Under the pieces are notes generated by a model. It was given only the letters and a program-made list of their open reading frames with translations. It searched no databases and was not told where the DNA came from. The position numbers and the translations under genes are program-made. A DNA stretch of 39,787 bases from Candidatus Peribacteria bacterium (GTDB lineage Bacteria; Patescibacteriota; Gracilibacteria; UBA1369; UBA12463): assembly GCA_943355055.1 (NCBI GenBank), contig CALREA010000007.1, positions 1 to 39,787 on the forward strand. Reading direction: 5' to 3'. Below, piece after piece: positions 7,704-16,271 of the stretch. Every line of letters begins with the position of its first letter. The stretch's first letter is position 1.

Positions 7704-10052
7704 TTACCCAACCCTCTCCAACGGCGCAATACTCAGCGCTAATTTTTTCGTGCCTACCGAAGGATTTTCAAATACGACCGTAATGATACCTCCGACAATA
7801 TTCAAAACAATACCATCGCCAAAGACCGGATGACGGACACGATCTTGTTCGGAGAATGGCGAATCGACGTCCTCCATCGGCACCATTCGTACTACACGAG
7901 ATTCATCAGCAGATGAATTTGATCCCGTTCCCGTATTCGTTCTACTTTGACCTAGCCCCCCGTGGCCTCCGTAACTCCTCCCTCTGCCCTGGTACATATC
8001 TTCCAGCTTGCCCATTTCATCACTAATGCCACCCGCCTTTCGCAGGGCACCTGTATTCAATGCTGCCGTAGACAGATAATTTCGTTCAATCAGCGTTTCC
8101 GGAATATCTTCCACGAACTGCGATGGAGAGTTTGATTTGTATTCTCCATACAAGAGTCGCTCTTGTGCATGTAGCAAATACAATCGCTCGCGAGCTCGCG
8201 TCACCGCCACGTACATCAAACGGCGCTCTTCTTCTAGCTGATCTGATTCCAATAAACTTCGACTGCTTGGGAAAATTCCCTCTTCCAGCCCAACCACGAA
8301 CACGTGGGCGAACTCCAATCCTTTCGCCGCGTGAATTGTCATAAATGTTACGGAATTATCTTTCTCCTCAACCTGATCCGCATCGGAAATCAGAGCGACC
8401 TCTTCCAGGAAAACCCGCAGAGACATGCCAGCCTCCAGGCCATCATACTTCTTCGCCACGGAGACAAGTTCACGCACGTTTTCCAATCGCTCCTCGCCTT
8501 CAGACGTGCCATCAGCGAGAAAGTCACGGTACTTCGCATCCTCCATCACGTGTTTAATCACACCGGAAGCGCTACACTCGCTTGCCACTTGTTGTAGTGA
8601 GCGAATTAATTTCGCGAAACTCAGCAGTACATCCGCCTTCGCTCCCAGATCAGGAATATGATGCGCCTGTTCCATCGCGGCAAAGAGCGTCATGTCATAC
8701 GCCGCCGCAAACGTCTGCAAAATCTCCAACGTCTTCGCGCCAATCTTCCTCGTAGGCACATTGATAATACGCATCAGGCTCACGGAATCGCGAGGGTTCA
8801 CGATGAGTTTTAAGTACGACATGATGTCTTTAATTTCTTTACGATCATAAAATCTCGTACCACCGATAATTTTGTACGGAATACCATAACGCAAAAACAT
8901 TTCTTCCATGACGCGCGACTGCGCGTTCGTTCGATAGAGAACGACGAATTCTTTGTACGAGGGAGTCTCGTAGGTGCGCAAACGCGTGAGAACTTCCTCG
9001 GCGACCATCTCGCCCTCATGACGCTCGTTGCGCGCCATCCACACCTTCACCGTTTCGCCGCTATCTTTCTCCGTCCATAGCTTTTTGTCCTTTCGCTTGC
9101 GGTTTTTCGAGATCACTCCGTACGCCGCATCCAGGATATTCTGTGTCGAACGATAGTTCTGATCCAACGCCACCACTCGCGCCTGCGGATAATCTTTTTC
9201 AAAATCCAAAATATTTTTGATCGTCGCCCCACGCCAGGAATAAATGCTCTGATCATCATCGCCGATCGCGCAGATATTTTGGTACTTCGCCGCCAGCAAA
9301 TTCATCAGAACGTACTGCGTATGATTTGTATCCTGATACTCATCCACCATGATGTACTGGAACTTCTCCTGTAACTCCGCCAGCACATCCGGAAATCCGC
9401 GCAGCAGTTCAACCACATTCACCAGTAGATCATCGAAGTCCATCGCCCCGTTTTTTCGCAAATGCTTCTGGTACGGCCCATAGAGTTCCGCCACTTTTTC
9501 CGTAAAAAACGAATCGGTATATTTCGAGTACGCCTCCGGCCCGATCATCTGACTTTTCGCCCCCGAGATCGCCCCCAGCACCGCCTTCGGATTCATCTTT
9601 TTGTCATCCATCTGATGTTCAGCCATCAACTGCTTCATCAAAATCTGCTGATCATTGGCATCATAAATCGTGAACTGATTTTCATAATCCAACAGGTGCG
9701 CGTACTTCCGCAGCAACCGCACGCACACGGAATGAAATGTTCCCATCAGAGGGAGCGCTCGCGCTGCCTCGGATCCCGTTCCCTCTCCAGTTCTCTCCAT
9801 CCATTCCGGCTGCATCTTCACCCCCAACAGTCTCCCCACTCTCTCCTTCATCTCCTTCGCCGCTTTATTCGTAAACGTCACCGCCAAAATATTCCAGGCT
9901 GGCACGCCCATTTCCTGAATCAAATACGCGATTCTGTGGGTCAACGCCTTCGTCTTTCCCGAACCCGCCCCGGCAATGACCAAAAGCGGCCCTTCCGTAC
10001 ACGTAACGGCTTCCCTCTGCCGATCGTTCAATACATCCAATAAAGTACTCAT
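7704..10052 (-). CDS. pcrA: UvrD/PcrA-type superfamily 1 DNA helicase
   Basis: About 782 residues from ATG 10052 (MSTLLDVLNDRQREAV); the upstream in-frame extension lacks family similarity. 3'-5' DNA helicase for excision repair, replication restart and clearing of recombinase. Motifs in order: Q-motif LNDRQREAV, Walker A AGAGSGKT, VTFTNKAAKEM, DEYQDTN (Walker B), GDDDQSIYSWRGA, LDQNYRSTQNILD, TIHAAKGLEF, EEERRLMYVAVTRARERL. The C-terminus (DRVRHPVFGDGIVLNIVGGIITVVFE) is the Tudor-like domain of PcrA/UvrD that binds RNA polymerase. Length is slightly above the usual 720-750, owing to a Gly/Ser-rich linker before the Tudor domain. Its stop lies 6 nt from the convergent RelE-type gene. A TATACT box (10062-10067, minus) lies 9 nt before the ATG. 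Confidence 0.95.
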   Translation of the reverse strand: MSTLLDVLNDRQREAVTCTEGPLLVIAGAGSGKTKALTHRIAYLIQEMGVPAWNILAVTFTNKAAKEMKERVGRLLGVKMQPEWMERTGEGTGSEAARALPLMGTFHSVCVRLLRKYAHLLDYENQFTIYDANDQQILMKQLMAEHQMDDKKMNPKAVLGAISGAKSQMIGPEAYSKYTDSFFTEKVAELYGPYQKHLRKNGAMDFDDLLVNVVELLRGFPDVLAELQEKFQYIMVDEYQDTNHTQYVLMNLLAAKYQNICAIGDDDQSIYSWRGATIKNILDFEKDYPQARVVALDQNYRSTQNILDAAYGVISKNRKRKDKKLWTEKDSGETVKVWMARNERHEGEMVAEEVLTRLRTYETPSYKEFVVLYRTNAQSRVMEEMFLRYGIPYKIIGGTRFYDRKEIKDIMSYLKLIVNPRDSVSLMRIINVPTRKIGAKTLEILQTFAAAYDMTLFAAMEQAHHIPDLGAKADVLLSFAKLIRSLQQVASECSASGVIKHVMEDAKYRDFLADGTSEGEERLENVRELVSVAKKYDGLEAGMSLRVFLEEVALISDADQVEEKDNSVTFMTIHAAKGLEFAHVFVVGLEEGIFPSSRSLLESDQLEEERRLMYVAVTRARERLYLLHAQERLLYGEYKSNSPSQFVEDIPETLIERNYLSTAALNTGALRKAGGISDEMGKLEDMYQGRGRSYGGHGGLGQSRTNTGTGSNSSADESRVVRMVPMEDVDSPFSEQDRVRHPVFGDGIVLNIVGGIITVVFENPSVGTKKLALSIAPLERVG

Positions 10053-10092
10053 AGTAGAGGCAGTATACCAGAAAAATAAAGTAGACAATACT

Positions 10093-10578
10093 CTATTCTC
10101 TCGTCTCTCCGGTATAATCAACCATCGCAAGTATGGATTGAGTCGCCTTCACGAAATTGGCACGCAGATTGGCTACTCCGCGAGTGGCATGAGCCGGAGG
10201 CATAGTGAAGTTGCCAACTCTGGCGCTGACCAGTTGGCGAAGCGCGCCAAGATCCTCAACGTCAAAGGACATATAATGCGCTCGATCATGACCATTACGT
10301 TTTTGAAGAGCCTGATGTGAAGGAAGCGTGATATTCGCAAGGGGTGAGTGTTGAAAAAGTCGAAAGGCCTCATCCGGTCCACCGAGTTGAGCAATAGTCT
10401 CTTTCATCTCCCTCCAGAGCGGAAAAAATGAATCAGGATTTGCATGGATGCTATAGGCGATCATCGCACCATCGATTGCAACATGATCAGGCATAAATTG
10501 AAAATCAGGCCGGAACAAGAGAGATAGAGCTTCATCGGTCGACTGAGCTGATGACGGGAGGGAGGATGGTGAAAGCAT
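10093..10578 (-). CDS. Hypothetical protein
   Basis: 161 residues, not recognised. Soluble with mixed helix content (FFPLWREMKETIAQLGGPDEAFRLFQ; EDLGALRQLVSARVG). No signal peptide or membrane segment. The composition looks like a real protein and a plausible promoter lies upstream (10613-10640). It is oriented like the helicase gene 40 nt downstream and may be co-transcribed with it. Confidence 0.55.
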   Translation of the reverse strand: MLSPSSLPSSAQSTDEALSLLFRPDFQFMPDHVAIDGAMIAYSIHANPDSFFPLWREMKETIAQLGGPDEAFRLFQHSPLANITLPSHQALQKRNGHDRAHYMSFDVEDLGALRQLVSARVGNFTMPPAHATRGVANLRANFVKATQSILAMVDYTGETRE

Positions 10579-10612
10579 AAATGCGCAGATAGAAAATGGA
10601 AAATCTAAAAAA

Positions 10613-10640
10613 ACTCTACATTAAATTTTATTTGAGTCAA
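10613..10640 (-). promoter_or_regulatory. Candidate promoter for hypothetical gene
   Basis: Minus strand TTGACT (10635-10640), 16-nt spacer, TAGAGT (10613-10618), about 35 nt before the ATG at 10578. Confidence 0.35.
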
Positions 10641-10808
10641 TATTTATTTTTGTACTTTTCGTGAATTCGGTCAACGATATTTGCCAGGCCGGGGGCATGG
10701 AGTATGTACCCCAATCGATATCGCTTTTGATGTCTTTTTGCTGTATATTCGGAGAGCGATGCTTAGGCCTAATGTCAGATATCTTATTTTCTTTTATCTT
10801 ATCGCATT

Positions 10809-11105
10809 ATGAAAAAGCAAAAACAGCTCACTATACGTATGGATCCGGAACTTTACGAGCTGGCACAGGGAAAATGTGACGATAAGTTTGGTATCGGCTT
10901 AAGCTCCTTAATCAAAGTTTTTTTATAATCTTTTGTGACGCAAAAGGGGGTTGGATTCTATATTGGCGATGACGATCTCTGTAATCTTTTTGCAAAATGG
11001 TTGATAAAAAAGCGTTTTGACAAAGGGAGAAGTGGCGGTAGTCATGACTTCGGGCCGTACCTCAAGGATCTCTATGATTTAGGAAGCGCGAAAAAGCTAC
11101 CATAA
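10809..11105 (+). pseudogene. Ribbon-helix-helix-like gene with an in-frame TAA
   Basis: From ATG 10809 the frame reads MKKQKQLTIRMDPELYELAQ ... LSSLIKVFL and meets TAA at codon 40 (10926-10928). The same frame then continues without a stop for 58 more codons (SFVTQKGVGFYIGDDDLCNL ... YDLGSAKKLP) to TAA at 11103-11105. The first part matches the RHH pattern of RelB/DinJ-like antitoxins and other small repressors (beta strand LTIRMD, then two helices ending LSSLIKVFL). A single substitution (e.g. AAA or CAA to TAA) would explain the break, so this is most likely a decayed regulator. Expression as two peptides cannot be excluded, because GTG 10935 could start a C-terminal piece. No toxin partner is adjacent. 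Confidence 0.55.
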
Positions 11106-11124
11106 TAATGAGTAGCGGGATCGC

Positions 11125-11207
11125 AATCCCCCAAGGGGCAACTCTGCTGAGCCGCCGAAACCTCCCCCGGAGGGGTACCTCTGCTGAGGCATCGGTGTCT
11201 GCTGGAG
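11125..11207 (+). repeat. Two tandem copies of a short GC-rich dispersed repeat
   Basis: Copies at 11125-11158 and 11159-11207 share a C5-R-rich-G4 hairpin-like block followed by ACTCTGCTGAG or CCTCTGCTGAG. A third copy lies in inverse orientation at 27480-27523. The second copy runs into the 3' end of tRNA-Cys. Open frames over this block (11108-11344) look like repeat artefacts. Confidence 0.6.
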
Positions 11208-11277
11208 GCGGCAGTCGGAATCGGACCGACGCGTGGAAGTTTTGCAAACTTCTGCCTTACCACTTGGCTATGCCGCC
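11203..11277 (-). tRNA. tRNA-Cys (GCA)
   Basis: On the minus strand: acceptor GGCGGCA/TGCCGCC, D arm GCCAAGTGGTAAGGC, anticodon arm GAAGT-TTGCAAA-ACTTC with anticodon GCA, and a T arm GTCGG/CCGAC. The discriminator T followed by CCA is encoded in the DNA (11203-11205 is the complement of CCA). Confidence 0.95.
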
Positions 11278-11309
11278 ATACCAACTACATAAGCCTATAA
11301 AGCTCGCCA

Positions 11310-11338
11310 ATAGTAGCATGCGCCACGTGACGAATCAA
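11310..11338 (-). promoter_or_regulatory. Promoter of tRNA-Cys
   Basis: Minus strand TTGATT (11333-11338), 17-nt spacer, TACTAT (11310-11315). The predicted start is about 25 nt upstream of the mature tRNA. It lies immediately after the stop of the transpeptidase gene. Confidence 0.55.
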
Positions 11339-11340
11339 CC

Positions 11341-12663
11341 TTAGTCATGAATCACGACGGGAGTGCCAACTTCAGTGAAGTCAAAGACAAACTGAGCATC
11401 GGAGGGGAGGAAACGGACGCATCCATGACTTCGAGGAGTGCCGATGTGATCAAGAGCCTCGGACCAGAGAGAGTCGGAGGCGAACCACTCGACAGGAACC
11501 ACTTCGCCCAGCGAGAGAGCGCGTCGGATTTTATTACGCAATGTAGCATTTCCCAAACTGGGCAATGCGTGAAATCCGTATCCAATGAAGCTGGTTCCTT
11601 TGCCATCGCGTATGAGACCTTGGAAATTCGGCATAATATAGAACGGCGATGCGCCGCCAATACGAACCTGTTCTTTGAATCCGACATGGTAGTTTCCAAC
11701 GGGCGTTGGTGTTTTTTTCGCACCGGAGCTCACGAGAAATTCTCGAGCGACGTACTCGCCCAGCATGATTTTTGAGCGCTGCTGAGAGAGATCTATATCC
11801 ACGCTTCTCGGCGCCAAGAGATCAATCACACTCGCGCCGACAGAGCTATTGAGGAAGTTCATTTTCTGAAGAAGCGTTGATCGATCATAGGGTGAGCCAA
11901 CCTCGATATCCAGATATGATTCAGTATTAGGAATCCACTTCACGCCCGGGACAAGAATGGAGAAATACTCACGATAGAGATCTTCTTCGGTAGGAGTTTG
12001 CATATCGAAACTAAAAATACCTTCTTCACCGGGATTTACACGAGGGGTGGTGAGGGAAATGCGATTAGAGTCGGCCCATCCGCTACCGCTTGTCGCGCTA
12101 TAAAAACGGCTTACACGATCGAATTCACGAGCTGTTCCCAGTTGCACAATATTGCCTTTGCATCCTGCTGCATCAGAAAACCATGGCATATTGCCATCAT
12201 TTTTGTACACCACGGAAACATGAATCAAATCGCCGGTCGCGGCGGAAAATGACTGACTCTGCGTGACGGATGTTGCTTTGTAGAGAGGCTTATCAGGCGT
12301 GACGAACGCGCAGTCAGTGACGATAGGCTTTATGATTGGTTCAGAGACAGGACTCTCAACCTTCGGTACAGGAAGTTTTTCCGGCTCCACGGGTTTCAAA
12401 TCACTTGGGGTAAGGTCAGTGGAATCCCCCGCGAGATCGGGAATAATATTTCCATCACTGACATCATAGGCGAGTGCTTTACCGATATTCTGAATAGATC
12501 CTTTTTTTGCAAGTGATTGGACGTAAGCGGAATTTTGAATCACCGACGTCTGGAGCCCCGCACCTTTCAGGTTCTCACTTACGTTTCCGATTCCCACGCC
12601 TGCTACAAAAGCTACGGCAAGCAAGATAGAGGTATGTCGATATAAGGGTGTTTTTTGATCCAT
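11341..12663 (-). CDS. L,D-transpeptidase (YkuD family)
   Basis: 440 residues. An N-terminal signal anchor (TSILLAVAFVAGVGIG) places it in the membrane facing outward. Residues 45-120 are a Pro/Glu-rich linker. The middle (VTQSQSFSAATGDLIHVSVVYKNDGNMPW) resembles an immunoglobulin-like beta domain. The C-terminal YkuD domain carries the conserved upstream His (YGFHALPS) and the catalytic motif SHGCVRF with the nucleophilic Cys. Such enzymes form 3-3 cross-links in peptidoglycan or attach proteins to it. It has its own consensus promoter at 12698-12726. Confidence 0.9.
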   Translation of the reverse strand: MDQKTPLYRHTSILLAVAFVAGVGIGNVSENLKGAGLQTSVIQNSAYVQSLAKKGSIQNIGKALAYDVSDGNIIPDLAGDSTDLTPSDLKPVEPEKLPVPKVESPVSEPIIKPIVTDCAFVTPDKPLYKATSVTQSQSFSAATGDLIHVSVVYKNDGNMPWFSDAAGCKGNIVQLGTAREFDRVSRFYSATSGSGWADSNRISLTTPRVNPGEEGIFSFDMQTPTEEDLYREYFSILVPGVKWIPNTESYLDIEVGSPYDRSTLLQKMNFLNSSVGASVIDLLAPRSVDIDLSQQRSKIMLGEYVAREFLVSSGAKKTPTPVGNYHVGFKEQVRIGGASPFYIMPNFQGLIRDGKGTSFIGYGFHALPSLGNATLRNKIRRALSLGEVVPVEWFASDSLWSEALDHIGTPRSHGCVRFLPSDAQFVFDFTEVGTPVVIHD

Positions 12664-12697
12664 TGCAGAGGTTTGGTTGTATGTTTATGTTAGACTC

Positions 12698-12726
12698 ATT
12701 ATAATACATTTTAAGCATAAAGTCAA
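12698..12726 (-). promoter_or_regulatory. Promoter of L,D-transpeptidase gene
   Basis: Minus strand TTGACT (12721-12726), 17-nt spacer, TATAAT (12698-12703). The leader is about 28 nt. Confidence 0.7.
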
Positions 12727-12734
12727 ACAAAGAT

Positions 12735-12762
12735 TTGACAAATAACAAAATAAAGATAAAAT
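12735..12762 (+). promoter_or_regulatory. Promoter of small exported-protein gene
   Basis: TTGACA (12735-12740), 16-nt spacer, TAAAAT (12757-12762), about 27 nt before ATG 12790. It lies back to back with the transpeptidase promoter. Confidence 0.55.
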
Positions 12763-12789
12763 AAGCACTTAACCATAAAATCTCACAAT

Positions 12790-13182
12790 ATGTCATTCAA
12801 TATAAAAGACAGTTTGTTGCTAACCGGTACCGTCGCGGCAATCTCGTTCGCAGGATGGAAAGCAAATGAGGCGCAGGGGCCTGGCCCGCAGCCACAGTAC
12901 GCATACGGCACCCCGGAGGTGAACGAAAGGGTAAATAATGAGCTGATAGCGACGTCAGTCCAGAAGTGTCTCGAATCAGGTACGATCGACGGGAAGAAGT
13001 TTAGGGAAGACCGCAGAGCAATTTTAGGTTCGAGAGAGGGCAACCTTCGTATACTTTGCCAGCAGATAAAGGACGTGAGGGATAGGGTATTTACCGTACA
13101 AATTGGTATTGACGCGTATATGACTCGTGACGGACAGGTATATTTTCGAACAGGAAATATCGTCCCGGTAAAGGATGAATAG
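12790..13182 (+). CDS. Hypothetical small exported or membrane-anchored protein
   Basis: 130 residues, family not recognised. A short hydrophobic N-terminal segment (SLLLTGTVAAISFAGW) could be a signal peptide or anchor, followed by a Gly/Pro/Gln linker (QGPGPQPQYAYG) and a charged soluble domain (VNERVNNELIATSVQKCLESG ... GQVYFRTGNIVPV). It has its own promoter and is divergent from the L,D-transpeptidase. Confidence 0.65.
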   Translation: MSFNIKDSLLLTGTVAAISFAGWKANEAQGPGPQPQYAYGTPEVNERVNNELIATSVQKCLESGTIDGKKFREDRRAILGSREGNLRILCQQIKDVRDRVFTVQIGIDAYMTRDGQVYFRTGNIVPVKDE

Positions 13183-13211
13183 TTGCTTCCCCTCATGCAG
13201 AGATATCCTTT

Positions 13212-14495
13212 CTAACGAAGAATTCGTTCATATATATCTATACCCAGATTTCCCGGCGCGCCAGCGCTCACCTTCGATTGAATATTTTTTTGATAGTCGA
13301 TGGTGAGTACATCCAATCGTTCCATGGCGACCCGATACGCGTCTCGAAATGGCATGCCTTCGTCTTTTACGAGGTCATTGACAACATCAGCCGCAAAAAT
13401 ATCTTTCGAAATTTTTGATAATATTATCTCCGTGTTTGGCGTCAGCGCATCCAACATTTTTCCAACAATCACAATACTGCTCGTAGCGATATCAAACGCA
13501 TCGAGCATCGCTTTTTTTACAAATTTCAGATCTTTATTGTATCCGGAAAGTTGATTTTTCGTCACGTCCTGAATCTGATGCTGAAGCGAAATCACGACAC
13601 TCACCTGCCCGCGCAACACTTCCATATAATCCATATTTTTTTTCTGCGGCATGATGGACGAGCCCGTCGTCATGGAATCGTTCACTTGAAAATATCCGAA
13701 CTCTCTCGTGGTAAAAATAATCATATCCTGCGCAAATCTTCCCAGCGTAAGCATCAGCTGAACCATCGCTTCCAGAGCCATACTTTCGAATTTTCCACGA
13801 CTCGTTTGGCAATACAGAGAATTCATCTGAACGTGAGCAAAACTTAGTTCTTTCGTCGTGAGTTCTCGGTCCAGAGGAATCGCTACGCCAAATCCGGCCG
13901 CCGATCCAAGTGGATTCTTGTCGATGGCACTCGTCACCAATCCTACAAAATTTTTATCATCAATGAGACTTTCTACAAACGAACAAAAGTAATGTCCAAG
14001 CGACGAAAGCATCGCCTGCTGAGAGTGCGTATACCCAGGAAAAGGCACATCCTGATGCGCTTTTGCCATCTGTAGGAAATGTTTTGCCAGTTCGCCGATA
14101 TCTTCGCCAAGACCGGTAAGTGCCTCTTTCATATACAATCTCGTCGCCACTAAAACTTGATCGTTTCGACTTCTTCCGGTGTGAATTTTTTTCCCCGCAT
14201 CGCCGCATTTCTCCGTAAGGAATCGCTCGATCGCGCTATGGCAATCTTCGTCGGCCACCGTCACGGAGAACTCCCCTTTTCCATATAAATCCAAAATGCA
14301 ATCCAGTCCTTTTTGAAGACTTTCATTTTCTTCCTCGGTCAAAATGCCAATACTATGAAGCATCTTCGCATGAGCCTTCGATGCGGCGATATCGTAGGGT
14401 ATAAGCGCATTATCAGGCACGCCTTTGCTCACGAGATACTGCTCGTTGAACGCATCCGTCGCCATGCCTTCTTTTTTTTGCCAGATTTTTTTCAT
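13212..14495 (-). CDS. argH: Argininosuccinate lyase
   Basis: 427 residues from ATG 14495 (MKKIWQKKEG); the upstream in-frame extension overlaps the preceding gene and is unlikely. It splits argininosuccinate into arginine and fumarate, the last step of arginine synthesis, in the cytoplasm. Signatures: HTGRSRNDQV (substrate loop), GYTHSQQAMLSS (catalytic Thr-His region), and the fumarase/ASL signature SSIMPQKKN. The chain is slightly shorter than the usual 450-460. It is the last gene of the arginine operon, 22 nt after the deacylase gene. Confidence 0.95.
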   Translation of the reverse strand: MKKIWQKKEGMATDAFNEQYLVSKGVPDNALIPYDIAASKAHAKMLHSIGILTEEENESLQKGLDCILDLYGKGEFSVTVADEDCHSAIERFLTEKCGDAGKKIHTGRSRNDQVLVATRLYMKEALTGLGEDIGELAKHFLQMAKAHQDVPFPGYTHSQQAMLSSLGHYFCSFVESLIDDKNFVGLVTSAIDKNPLGSAAGFGVAIPLDRELTTKELSFAHVQMNSLYCQTSRGKFESMALEAMVQLMLTLGRFAQDMIIFTTREFGYFQVNDSMTTGSSIMPQKKNMDYMEVLRGQVSVVISLQHQIQDVTKNQLSGYNKDLKFVKKAMLDAFDIATSSIVIVGKMLDALTPNTEIILSKISKDIFAADVVNDLVKDEGMPFRDAYRVAMERLDVLTIDYQKNIQSKVSAGAPGNLGIDIYERILR

Positions 14496-14517
14496 ACGTA
14501 GAGTGTAAAAAGAGAGT

Positions 14518-15390
14518 TTAAGAAACATGAGCCAAATAACAGGCAATCTTCTCTAGTTGTATATCCTTTTTTGGGAAAATGATAAAGGAATCTCGTTCTG
14601 CTCGGATCTCTGTGCCGCCATCATTACCAATAATTTCATCCTTCATTACCGCATCAAAATTGTTAAAATCGCGAGAAAATACAAACGATGTAGATTGGGG
14701 AACTACGTGATTATAGATCGTTAGGTGTTTGCTGCTAGTAGTATTTTCCGGCTGCACAAGGCCAAAATCACAAGCTCCCGTTTTTTGGAGGAAAAGTTTC
14801 ACGCGGAAGAGTACATCATCAATGGCATGCGGATCCTTGTGCCAACCTGACTCAAATGTAATTCCAATTCCTCCACGGCGATCCACAAAATTATCAGCAG
14901 ACGTTACGAGATCGTCCGGTGTAAAATTCGGCGAAGCAGAAACAATATAGTGAACCCCCATGAGAGTGGCGAGTGCGATATGTTTAGCATCCGGCTCGCA
15001 GTAAACAAAAGGAACAGATGGCTTGATCGTGGAGTGTATATCTAATAAATAACAACTCTCGGAGAGCGCGGGAACGATTTCGGCAATGCGTTTTTCTTCG
15101 ATATTATCGCCCGGAGAAATAACGTCACGATTGATGCCAAAAAGTCTATTCATATCCGTATCAATAAATCGCACATCTTGCCTATAAGCTTCAGGATTCC
15201 CCAGAATGAGATAGACATCGCTTCGCAGATCTACAGATGCGAGAAGGCCCTTCAGCTCCTCCAGAATTGCCGCACCAATACGTTCATTCCCATGAATGCT
15301 TCCCATGATGCACACGGGTTTATCGGACTGACCATTTCCGGGAAAATGGGTAACGCCCTCGATATGTTCGAAAGATTGATCTGGCTTCAT
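14518..15390 (-). CDS. AstE/aspartoacylase-like zinc deacylase in the arginine operon
   Basis: 290 residues. The M14-like succinylglutamate desuccinylase/aspartoacylase family is supported by the zinc motif GSIHGNERIG (H33, E36), the NPEAYRQDVRFIDTDMNRLF stretch that closely follows AstE (NPxA...R.....D.NR.F), the third ligand in LLDIHST (H119), and the probable catalytic Glu in ITFESGWH. Family members cleave N-acyl (succinyl or acetyl) groups from amino acids. Lying between argB and argH, downstream of an AOTCase/SOTCase-type carbamoyltransferase gene, it is best placed to deacylate N-acylcitrulline to citrulline, replacing the M20-family ArgE. Substrate (succinyl or acetyl, citrulline or ornithine) is inferred from context. 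Confidence 0.75.
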   Translation of the reverse strand: MKPDQSFEHIEGVTHFPGNGQSDKPVCIMGSIHGNERIGAAILEELKGLLASVDLRSDVYLILGNPEAYRQDVRFIDTDMNRLFGINRDVISPGDNIEEKRIAEIVPALSESCYLLDIHSTIKPSVPFVYCEPDAKHIALATLMGVHYIVSASPNFTPDDLVTSADNFVDRRGGIGITFESGWHKDPHAIDDVLFRVKLFLQKTGACDFGLVQPENTTSSKHLTIYNHVVPQSTSFVFSRDFNNFDAVMKDEIIGNDGGTEIRAERDSFIIFPKKDIQLEKIACYLAHVS

Positions 15391-15413
15391 GGCGGCAAAA
15401 TAAAAATATAATG

Positions 15414-16268
15414 CTACTCATTGCTATAAATTTGCTTTTCATCGTCCATAATAATCATCGTTCCCGCGCCCCGTTTGGTATAAATTTCACCCAAGAGACT
15501 ATGGGGAGAAAGGCCATTAAGGATATGAACACGCACTACGCCACGCTTCACGGCGTCGATACAATTTTCCAGCTTCACTTTCATACCACCCACAGCAACG
15601 CCCTTCTTGATGACGTTTTGAGCATCAGTACAGGTAAGCGTACGTAGTAATTTTCCATCTTCCACCACGCCGTCGGTATTCGTGAAGAGTACCATTTTTT
15701 CCGCCTTTACCGTACTCGCAATTTCCGTAGCGATCGTGTCGGCATTGATATTGACGATAGTGCCGTTATCCGTTACACCAAGCGGAGAAACGACGGGAAG
15801 ATAGCCAAGTTTCATGAGGTCGAAGAGAACCTGCGGATTCACTTTTTTTACATCCCCCACGAATCCATAATCAAATTCTTTTTTCGAACGCATTGTGACA
15901 TCGAGCAAATTTCCATCCAATCCACTCACGCGAAGGCCCTTCATCTTAAGCTGTTTCATCAGGCTCAAAATTTCCAAATTCAAACTTCCGCCATAGAGCA
16001 TTTTTGCCACTTCCAAATCTTTTTCCCCTGTCACGCGTCGGCCATCCTTCTTCACGGGCGCATGGCCGAGTTGCCTGGAAAGACGATCCGCTTGCGGTCC
16101 GCCGCCATGGACCAGCACCACCATAATGCCATGTTCATGGAGATTTTTGATATCAACGAGAATACTTTTCAAAATCAAGGACGACGCAACCACCTCTCCG
16201 CCAATTTTCAAAACGAAAACTTTTCCGGCGAATTTGTGGAGATAAAAATGTTTTTTATTCTGAGCCAT
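15414..16268 (-). CDS. argB: N-acetylglutamate kinase family (ArgB)
   Basis: 284 residues, normal for ArgB. Phosphorylates the gamma-carboxyl of N-acylglutamate with ATP. Amino-acid-kinase motifs: VLKIGGEVV (phosphate-binding Lys), VHGGGPQADRL, DGRRVTGEKDL (acyl-glutamate-binding Arg), VSPLGVTDNGTIVNINADTIA (nucleotide and substrate site), and AVGGMKVKLENCIDAV. It has no N-terminal extension typical of arginine-inhibited hexameric forms, so feedback control may rest on the T-box instead. It starts 3 nt after the argD stop. Confidence 0.95.
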   Translation of the reverse strand: MAQNKKHFYLHKFAGKVFVLKIGGEVVASSLILKSILVDIKNLHEHGIMVVLVHGGGPQADRLSRQLGHAPVKKDGRRVTGEKDLEVAKMLYGGSLNLEILSLMKQLKMKGLRVSGLDGNLLDVTMRSKKEFDYGFVGDVKKVNPQVLFDLMKLGYLPVVSPLGVTDNGTIVNINADTIATEIASTVKAEKMVLFTNTDGVVEDGKLLRTLTCTDAQNVIKKGVAVGGMKVKLENCIDAVKRGVVRVHILNGLSPHSLLGEIYTKRGAGTMIIMDDEKQIYSNE

Positions 16269-16271
16269 ATA

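Noticed and set aside
10661-10879. 72-codon frame upstream of the RHH-like gene
   Set aside because: No RBS or -10 box at a useful distance and it overlaps the better-supported RHH frame.
11108-11344. 78-codon frame over the tRNA-Cys region
   Set aside because: It reads through the short repeats and the tRNA gene; a typical repeat-derived artefact.
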